This document shows, in pieces, positions 1-5,010 of a DNA stretch of 12,159 bases (position 1 is its first letter; each line of letters starts with the position of its first letter). The notes beneath the pieces were generated by a model. That model saw only the letters and a list, made by a program, of their open reading frames with translations, was not told the origin of the DNA and made no database searches. Source of the stretch: JAGOZV01 sp964622895 (GTDB lineage Bacteria > Patescibacteriota > Saccharimonadia > Saccharimonadales > Saccharimonadaceae); contig CAZUSB010000018.1 in the NCBI GenBank assembly GCA_964622895.1, forward strand, positions 1 through 12,159. Reading direction: 5' to 3'. The position numbers and the translations under genes were made by a program.

Positions 1-552
1 TGGATAATTTTAGGAATCGTGGCGGTGGTAGCTGTATTTGTATGGGCGTCATACAACGGTCTAGTAACTGCAAAGATTCGCGTAGATGAAGCGTGGAGCG
101 ATATAAAAGTTCAACTAAAACGCCGTTTGGATTTGATTCCAAATCTTGTAGAGACCGTCAAGGGTTATGCAACTCATGAATCAGGGGTTTTTGAAAAAGT
201 TACCGAGGCACGAGCCAACGCTCTCAACGCCCAAGGTGTTGAAGAGACAGCAAAAGCCGAAGGCGAGTTTGAGGGCGCACTAAAGAGCCTATTTGCAGTC
301 GCTGAAGCTTACCCTGATCTTAAAGCGAATCAAAATTTTGCTGAACTTCAACAAGAATTAGTAGATACAGAGGACAAGATTCAAGCGTCAAGGCGTTTTT
401 ATAACGGTGGCGTACGGGAATACAACATCAAGATTAAAACATTTCCCAGTAATGTAGTGGCAAATATGTTCAAGTTCACATCAGCTGAATTCTTTGAGCT
501 AGACGAAGATGAAGCCAAAAAAGCTGAAAAACCAGTAGAAGTAAAGTTTTAA
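1..552 (+). CDS. lemA: LemA family membrane protein (5' end outside window)
   Basis: LemA proteins are small inner-membrane proteins with one N-terminal helix and a long helical-bundle domain; their biochemical role is poorly defined, and the gene often sits next to htpX, as here. The frame is open to the left edge of the window. The GTG at 19 should not be taken as the start, because the codons before it (W-I-I-L-G-I) continue the hydrophobic N-terminal segment typical of the family, so the true start lies upstream. The signature follows the membrane segment: YNGLV, then RVDEAWSDI, VQLKRR, DLIPNLVETVKGYA, and later RRFYN and YNIKIKTFPSN. The C-terminus is short and charged (DEDEAKKAEKPVE). 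The stop is 20 bases before htpX, consistent with co-transcription. The family call is very secure; cellular function is not. Confidence 0.95.
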   Translation, partial: WIILGIVAVVAVFVWASYNGLVTAKIRVDEAWSDIKVQLKRRLDLIPNLVETVKGYATHESGVFEKVTEARANALNAQGVEETAKAEGEFEGALKSLFAVAEAYPDLKANQNFAELQQELVDTEDKIQASRRFYNGGVREYNIKIKTFPSNVVANMFKFTSAEFFELDEDEAKKAEKPVEVKF

Positions 553-572
553 TTAGGCGAAAATAACGATTT

Positions 573-1451
573 ATGTATCGGGCAATCGCTAAAAATAAGC
601 GCAATACAATTCTCATTATGGGGGTGTTTATCGCCCTCATTGGTGCTGTCGCATGGGCTGTATCATATATGAATGGCGGTGATCCGTCAATCGGCGTAAC
701 CATTCTCATTATCGGAGCTATTTATGCGTTTATCCAATATTTCTTTGCCAGCAAGATAGCAGTAGCGATGACCGGAGCGGTAAAGATAGAGAAAAAAGAT
801 AACCCACGACTTTTTAGGATCGTAGAAAATCTAGCGATCACTACTGGGATGCCGATGCCGGAGGTCTACATTATTGATGATCCGGCGCCCAATGCATTTG
901 CGACTGGACGCTCACCAAAACATGCGATTGTCGGCGTAACGACTGGACTACTAGAAATAATGGACGATACGGAGCTAGAGGCTGTGATGGCTCATGAGAT
1001 GGGTCATGTACAAAACTATGATATTAGGGTTAGCACAATTGCCTTTGGTCTAGCTAGTTTAGTCGGTTTTGTGGCTGATATCGCCCTAAGGATGCTGATT
1101 CTTGGAGATAGGCGAGACAACAACTCCAATCCGTACGTACTTTTGATTGGCATGGCGGTGATTATATTATCTCCGTTGATTGCTTTGATGACTCAAATGG
1201 CAATTAGTCGTCAACGAGAATATCTTGCAGACGCAACTAGTGTTATGACGACGCGCCACCCCGATGGTATGACAGCAGCACTAGCAAAATTAGCTCAGCA
1301 CGGACGTCCGATGAAAAAACAAAGTACCGCCACTGCAAATTTATTTTTATCAAATCCACTGAAAAAAGGTTTTTTCTCTAAATTATTTAGTACGCATCCT
1401 GATTTGAATGACCGAATAAATCGTATCAATCAAAACAAGGATAAGTTTTAA
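573..1451 (+). CDS. htpX: HtpX family membrane zinc metalloprotease (M48)
   Basis: HtpX is a membrane-bound, zinc-dependent endopeptidase that degrades misfolded membrane proteins with the active site facing the cytoplasm. The 292-residue product has two N-terminal membrane segments (about 14-32 and 41-58), the conserved PEVYIIDDPAPNAFATG stretch near 96-112, the catalytic HEMGH at 141-145 (two His zinc ligands and the catalytic Glu), two more hydrophobic segments (about 153-176 and 186-208), and the third-ligand motif REYLAD with Glu216. It ends with the usual FSTHPDLNDRI segment. Length is normal for the family. The ATG at 573 has only a weak Shine-Dalgarno, so translation may be coupled to lemA, which ends 20 bases upstream. 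Linkage to lemA is a known recurrent arrangement and suggests a shared membrane quality-control role (inference). Confidence 0.97.
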   Translation: MYRAIAKNKRNTILIMGVFIALIGAVAWAVSYMNGGDPSIGVTILIIGAIYAFIQYFFASKIAVAMTGAVKIEKKDNPRLFRIVENLAITTGMPMPEVYIIDDPAPNAFATGRSPKHAIVGVTTGLLEIMDDTELEAVMAHEMGHVQNYDIRVSTIAFGLASLVGFVADIALRMLILGDRRDNNSNPYVLLIGMAVIILSPLIALMTQMAISRQREYLADATSVMTTRHPDGMTAALAKLAQHGRPMKKQSTATANLFLSNPLKKGFFSKLFSTHPDLNDRINRINQNKDKF

Positions 1452-1465
1452 CGCATAGGTTAAAA

Positions 1466-2491
1466 ATGGCAAAAAAATCTAAAAAAGAAAATACAGTTTG
1501 GAAAAAAACCAAAACTAAACAAAAAAAGTTTTTAGCAAAAAGACCACACCGTAGTTTTCAACTAACTCGCCGCCGCGATTATAGTGTCAAGTTACCGATG
1601 CCAGGATATGCCTCGTTTACGGTGGATGTATTTAAGATGCTATTCAAAAATAAAAACACATTTTTATTACTGATCTTGGTAGGTGTTGTTTTAGCGTTTG
1701 TTACATCTAGTTTCATGGCTCAAGGAAAATATATTGAGTTGGTCGCGTCACTAAGAGAAGTCATCTATGATTCAACAGGAGAACTATTAACTCTAATGGG
1801 CGAAACTGGCTCAATTCTCTTTTCACTTTTAGTTGGAGGAATAGGCGGCGAGGATGCCAAAAATCCATATTCAATCTTGATTGGACTATTGTTGTGGCTG
1901 ACTAGTGTCTGGCTCGTCCGAAATATTATGGCGGGCAAAAAAGTGACGTTACGCGAAGGCCTTTATAACAGTGGTGGACCAGTGCTAAGTACGGCCCTTA
2001 TTTCGCTGACGATTACAATCCAAGCAGTGCCAGCGATTATAGCTATTGCCATGTATAATATAGCCGGTCAAAGTGGTTTATTAGAGCATGGTGCAGCGGC
2101 GATGGCGGCTGGTATGGCAATATTTATGATGGCATTACTATCGCTCTATTGGATTTCGGCTACTTTTATGGCAATGATCATAGTGACGCTACCAAATATG
2201 TACCCGATGGAGGCAATTCGGTTGGCCGGAGATTTAGTCAGCGGAATTCGACTAAGGGTTCTATACAGAGTTTTGTGGATGATTGCTATATTGGGATTTA
2301 TTTGGGCAATTATTTTAGGCCTAGTTATTACATTTGATATATTGATGCGCAGTTGGTTGGAGTGGTTTATTAATATACCTATTGTGCCAATTTTTATTTT
2401 GGTATTAGCTGTCAGTAGTATCGTTTTTATCAGCGTATATTTATATATGCTTTATATCAGTCTAGTGGAAGCGAGATATGAAAAAAGATGA
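1466..2491 (+). CDS. Polytopic membrane protein with basic N-terminal extension, function unknown
   Basis: I do not recognise a named family. The 341-residue product starts with a strongly basic, soluble stretch (residues 1-37, rich in Lys/Arg, starting MAKKSKKENT). About six hydrophobic segments follow, near 65-84, 134-153, 172-200, 211-241, 267-291 and 304-333. The loop after the fourth contains TLPNMYPMEAIRLAGDLVSG, probably amphipathic and cytosolic. An even number of spans with a basic N-terminus predicts both ends in the cytosol. It lies 14 bases after htpX and its TGA overlaps the start of ligA by 14 bases, so it is almost certainly in the same transcript. This is the only gene in the window ending in TGA, which shows UGA is read as stop here. 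A membrane partner of LemA/HtpX is possible but is only a guess from position. Confidence 0.85.
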   Translation: MAKKSKKENTVWKKTKTKQKKFLAKRPHRSFQLTRRRDYSVKLPMPGYASFTVDVFKMLFKNKNTFLLLILVGVVLAFVTSSFMAQGKYIELVASLREVIYDSTGELLTLMGETGSILFSLLVGGIGGEDAKNPYSILIGLLLWLTSVWLVRNIMAGKKVTLREGLYNSGGPVLSTALISLTITIQAVPAIIAIAMYNIAGQSGLLEHGAAAMAAGMAIFMMALLSLYWISATFMAMIIVTLPNMYPMEAIRLAGDLVSGIRLRVLYRVLWMIAILGFIWAIILGLVITFDILMRSWLEWFINIPIVPIFILVLAVSSIVFISVYLYMLYISLVEARYEKR

Positions 2492-4322
2492 TCAGGCGCG
2501 CTTAAAAGAGTTACAGCAACTTTTGAGTCAGTACAGTCACGAGTATCATGTAAATGATAAACCAACAGTCAGTGATGCTATTTATGATAGTTTATTTTCA
2601 GAACTGAAAAACCTGGAAGCGAAATTTCCACAATTGATCACCAAAACTAGTCCGACTCAACGCGTTGGCGGCAAGCTAAAAGGTGGTTTTACAAAAGTAA
2701 AACATCAAACTCGTATGTTGAGCTTAAATGATGTTTTTGATGCCGAAGATGTGCAAGATTGGGCAAATCGCACTGACAAATTATTAAATGGTCAAAAAGT
2801 GGAATATTTTGCCGATATAAAAATGGACGGTCTTGCCTGCTCGTTGGTCTACATAGATGGTCTGTTAGACACGGCGGTTACTAGGGGTGATAGCTATATA
2901 GGTGAAGATGTAACACTTAACGCTCGCACCATCAAAAGTATTCCGTTATCGTTAAATACAATTGATGCCACGACGAATTTTTTGCTTAAGGGGCGAACAG
3001 AAATTCGGGGCGAGATTGTGATGCTCAAAAAAGATTTTGAAGAACTAAATCGTCAGCAGTCAAAAAAAGGCGACGCAGTTTTTGCTAATCCGCGCAATTT
3101 AGCGGCCGGAACCATGAGGCAATTAGACCCAGAGCTGGTTGCTAGCAGACCTTTGCAATTTAGGGCGTACGACTTAATCACCGAAAATCCGCAAGATATT
3201 CAAACTAACAGTCTGGCTTATGAATATTTATCACAAATTGGTTTTTTGCGTAATCCTTGGGCAGAAGCCTTTTCTGATATCGGCAACCTGATGACTTATA
3301 TAAAAAAATGGGACGAAAAGCGTGAAGATTTGCCATTTAATACTGATGGAATTGTTATAAAAGTCAATAATCGACAACAATTTGCAGAACTTGGAATTGT
3401 CGGTAAGCAACCACGTGGTGCTATCGCCTACAAATATAACCCCGAGCAGGCAACGGCTGTCGTTGAAGATATCGTCATCAGTATTGGACGCAGTGGGGCG
3501 GCTACTCCAGTGGCGGTTTTTGAGCCAGTTCAACTAGCAGGTACGACCATTCGTCATGCTGGCTTACATAATGCCGATGAAATCGCCAGATTGGATATCC
3601 GTAAGGGTGACACGGTCGTTATATTCAAAGCGGGTGATATTATCCCTCAAGTTGATAGTGTGGTAAAAGAGTTACGCCCAACAGGGGCAGTGTCGATTGA
3701 TTTCCAGCAACTTTTAAGAGAGCAATATCCAGACTTAGAGTTTGAAAGACCGGAAGGTGAGGCGGTCTATCGAGTGAAAAACCTAGACAACGATTTAATC
3801 CTAAAAAGAGCCTTGGAGTATTATGCCAGCCGCGGCGCCTTAAATATTGACTCTCTTGGAGAGAAAAATGTCGTAGCGATTGTAGAGGCTGGATTAGTAA
3901 ATGACTTAGCAGATATCTATACGTTAAAAAAAGAAGATTTATTGAAATTGGAGCGCTTTGGTGAGGTGTCGGTAGATAAATTATTNNNNNNNNNNNNNNN
4001 NNNNNNNNNNNNNNNNNNNNNNNNNNNNNNNNNNNNNNNNNNNNNNNNNNNNNNNNNNNNNNNNNNNNNNNNNNNNNNNNNNNNNCAGGAAGGTGAGCTT
4101 TTGGACAAGAGATTCGTTGTTACAGGCACCTTAAAAGATATGAGTCGTGATGAAGCCGCAGAAAAGATACGCCTACACGGCGGTACTTTTCAAACAGCAA
4201 TCAATAAAAATACCGACTTTTTAGTAGTCGGTGAAAACACTGGAAAAACAAAGCTAGAAAAAGCAAATCGGCTAGGCGTTAAAGTCCTAACCGAAGAGCA
4301 ATTTCTAAAATTAGTAAATTAA
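2478..4322 (+). CDS. ligA: NAD-dependent DNA ligase LigA, interrupted by assembly gap; zinc-finger cysteines absent
   Basis: LigA seals nicks in duplex DNA in replication and repair using NAD+. Visible domains: Ia with the NMN-binding YH (23-24) and DAIYD (33-37); the nucleotidyltransferase core with KMDG (Lys115 is the adenylated lysine), EIRGEIVM, FANPRNLAAGTMRQLDP, TDGIVIKVN and AYKY; the OB fold with IGRSGAATPVAVFEPVQLAG and GLHNADEI; part of the helix-hairpin-helix region (SRGALNIDSLGEK); and a C-terminal BRCT domain after the gap (KRFVVTGTLKDMSRDEA). The four zinc-finger cysteines found in most LigA are missing: Y417, L420, V433 and N438 stand in their place. The residue two before the catalytic lysine is Asp113, usually Glu. 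The 100 N at 3986-4085 replace most of the helix-hairpin-helix domain. The frame matches across the gap, but by comparison with E. coli LigA roughly 95 residues belong there, so the gap is probably near 290 bases. The start overlaps the preceding gene by 14 bases. Confidence 0.95.
   Translation: MKKDDQARLKELQQLLSQYSHEYHVNDKPTVSDAIYDSLFSELKNLEAKFPQLITKTSPTQRVGGKLKGGFTKVKHQTRMLSLNDVFDAEDVQDWANRTDKLLNGQKVEYFADIKMDGLACSLVYIDGLLDTAVTRGDSYIGEDVTLNARTIKSIPLSLNTIDATTNFLLKGRTEIRGEIVMLKKDFEELNRQQSKKGDAVFANPRNLAAGTMRQLDPELVASRPLQFRAYDLITENPQDIQTNSLAYEYLSQIGFLRNPWAEAFSDIGNLMTYIKKWDEKREDLPFNTDGIVIKVNNRQQFAELGIVGKQPRGAIAYKYNPEQATAVVEDIVISIGRSGAATPVAVFEPVQLAGTTIRHAGLHNADEIARLDIRKGDTVVIFKAGDIIPQVDSVVKELRPTGAVSIDFQQLLREQYPDLEFERPEGEAVYRVKNLDNDLILKRALEYYASRGALNIDSLGEKNVVAIVEAGLVNDLADIYTLKKEDLLKLERFGEVSVDKLXXXXXXXXXXXXXXXXXXXXXXXXXXXXXXXXXXQEGELLDKRFVVTGTLKDMSRDEAAEKIRLHGGTFQTAINKNTDFLVVGENTGKTKLEKANRLGVKVLTEEQFLKLVN
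3986..4085. other. Assembly gap (100 N)
   Basis: Exactly 100 N lie inside ligA. A round 100 is the usual placeholder for an unknown gap length. The flanking codons encode FGEVSVDKL before and QEGELLDKRF after, which are conserved LigA positions much more than 33 residues apart in the family, so the real sequence is probably longer. Confidence 0.98.
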
Positions 4323-4323
4323 A

Positions 4324-4644
4324 TTACCAACTTCGTTGACGGAAGGTATTGCCTCCGCCATTGTTGTCACGAGAATCTCGGCGGGGACGATCTTCTTTTG
4401 GTTTTGCTAAACCAACATTGATCGTTCGTCCGTCAAGTTCTTTGCCATCAAGCTGATCAATCGCTTTTTGGTTATCCTCGTCGTTGACAAACTCTACAAA
4501 ACCGAAGCCTTTTGATCGGCCACTGTCGCGGTCTGTGATAACACGTGCGCTAGCGACTTCACCAATTTGCTCAAAATGAGCTTTCAAAGCGTCATCGTTT
4601 GTAGCATAAGCTAAACTGCCTATGAATAAATTTTGTTGTGCCAT
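4324..4644 (-). CDS. Small RRM-domain RNA-binding protein
   Basis: This 106-residue protein is a single RNA recognition motif with a short basic tail. RNP2 is LFIGSL (6-11) and RNP1 is KGFGFVEF (45-52), both with the aromatic residues that stack on RNA bases. DRDSGRSKGFGF precedes RNP1 as in bacterial RRM proteins of the cyanobacterial Rbp type. Residues 81-106 form a tail rich in Arg, Asp, Asn and Gly ending FRQRSW. Such proteins bind single-stranded RNA and are often linked to cold or stress adaptation in other phyla; the target here is unknown. The gene converges on ligA with one base between the stops. It has its own promoter (4781-4809) and a long leader that may fold over its ribosome-binding region, so autoregulation or temperature control is plausible (inference). 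Confidence 0.95.
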   Translation of the reverse strand: MAQQNLFIGSLAYATNDDALKAHFEQIGEVASARVITDRDSGRSKGFGFVEFVNDEDNQKAIDQLDGKELDGRTINVGLAKPKEDRPRRDSRDNNGGGNTFRQRSW

Positions 4645-4647
4645 TTA

Positions 4648-4715
4648 AACTCTTTCTTCATAATAAAGTAAGTGTCAGATCGACCATACCTACGTTTTTT
4701 GCGGAAGAGAGAGTT
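4648..4715 (-). promoter_or_regulatory. Predicted leader hairpin occluding the RRM gene ribosome-binding region
   Basis: On the minus-strand transcript, the 12 nt from 4715 to 4704 (AACUCUCUCUUC) can pair with the 12 nt from 4659 to 4648 (GAAGAAAGAGUU) with a single C-A mismatch; the loop is 44 nt. The downstream arm holds the purine-rich ribosome-binding segment just before the ATG at 4644. The inverted repeat is read directly from the sequence; a regulatory role is inference. Confidence 0.5.
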
Positions 4716-4780
4716 ACTTGACTTAGAAAAAGAAGTAAAGCTCGCTTTTTGCTGAACCGTTAGTGCTTCTGAACCTCCTT

Positions 4781-4809
4781 ATCATACCACATGTGCATAC
4801 AATTGTCTA
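4781..4809 (-). promoter_or_regulatory. Promoter of the RRM gene
   Basis: Read on the minus strand: -35 TAGACA (4809-4804), 17-base spacer, -10 TATGAT (4786-4781). The start of transcription is expected near 4774, giving a leader of about 130 nt before the ATG at 4644. It is divergent from and nearly back to back with the plus-strand promoter at 4815-4842. Confidence 0.7.
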
Positions 4810-4814
4810 AAAGA

Positions 4815-4842
4815 TTGTCAAAATCGTAAAAATGGTTATAAT
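4815..4842 (+). promoter_or_regulatory. Promoter of the leuS upstream RNA
   Basis: TTGTCA (4815-4820), 16-base spacer, TATAAT (4837-4842), a strong sigma-70-like match. Predicted start is near 4849, at or one base before an ATG (4850). Its -35 lies only 5 bases from the -35 of the divergent RRM promoter, so the two could compete for polymerase. Confidence 0.75.
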
Positions 4843-4848
4843 AGAGGT

Positions 4849-4975
4849 TATGCTGGTGCGCATCAAAGGGGTACCTTTGGCGCTTAAAATAAACACAAAA
4901 ACAAAAAAGTTGCCCCAGGGTGGGCGCGCAACAGCAAAACTCCGCCTTCTTATTTGTTCAGGGGCGGAGTTTTTT
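4849..4975 (+). ncRNA. Structured small RNA or attenuator leader upstream of leuS
   Basis: This stretch of about 127 nt runs from a good promoter to a strong intrinsic terminator. Hairpin 1 pairs GCGC (4858-4861) with GCGC (4880-4883) and CAAAGG (4864-4869) with CCTTTG (4874-4879) around a GGTA loop, with a two-base bulge. An A-rich linker (4884-4908) follows. Hairpin 2 pairs GTTGC (4909-4913) with GCAAC (4928-4932) and CCC (4914-4916) with GGG (4922-4924). The terminator hairpin is last. An alternative pairing, GCCCC (4912-4916) with GGGGC (4961-4965), would break both hairpin 2 and the terminator, as an antiterminator would. It matches no RNA family I know. It could be a free small RNA, a riboswitch-like leader of leuS, or the template of a leader peptide (49-codon frame, 4850-4999). 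Confidence 0.6.
4936..4975 (+). terminator. Strong intrinsic terminator before leuS
   Basis: ACTCCGCC (4939-4946) pairs perfectly with GGCGGAGT (4963-4970), extended by AAA/TTT to 11 bp, with a 16-nt loop and a run of six T at 4970-4975. It would end the RNA starting near 4849 unless antitermination occurs. Confidence 0.85.
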
Positions 4976-5000
4976 GGTCTTTGGCAAGGTTTGATATAAT
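4972..5000 (+). promoter_or_regulatory. leuS proximal promoter (extended -10)
   Basis: TGATATAAT at 4992-5000 is an extended -10 (TGn plus consensus TATAAT at 4995-5000). At 17-base spacing the -35 would be TTTTGG (4972-4977), poor and inside the terminator T-tract. The expected start near 5007 leaves about 4 nt before the leuS ATG, so the message would be almost leaderless. Confidence 0.55.
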
Positions 5001-5010
5001 ATAAGACAGT

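Noticed and set aside
19..21. GTG at 19 as the lemA start
   Set aside because: The frame is open upstream to the window edge and the preceding codons continue the family's hydrophobic N-terminus, so the gene is cut by the window.
2489..2491. UGA recoded to glycine
   Set aside because: This TGA ends a gene at the expected overlap with ligA, and no conserved protein in the window needs UGA to be read as a sense codon.
4917..4930. T-box-like sequence AGGGTGGGCGCGC upstream of leuS
   Set aside because: The T-box signature needs TGGN followed by ACC. Here ACC is missing, the N would be G and would not pair with the A discriminator of tRNA-Leu, and there is no room for a normal Stem I with a specifier loop.
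4849..4975. Small RNA as SRP (4.5S) or 6S RNA
   Set aside because: It lacks the conserved SRP apical motif with the GGAA loop region, and is too short and wrongly shaped for 6S.
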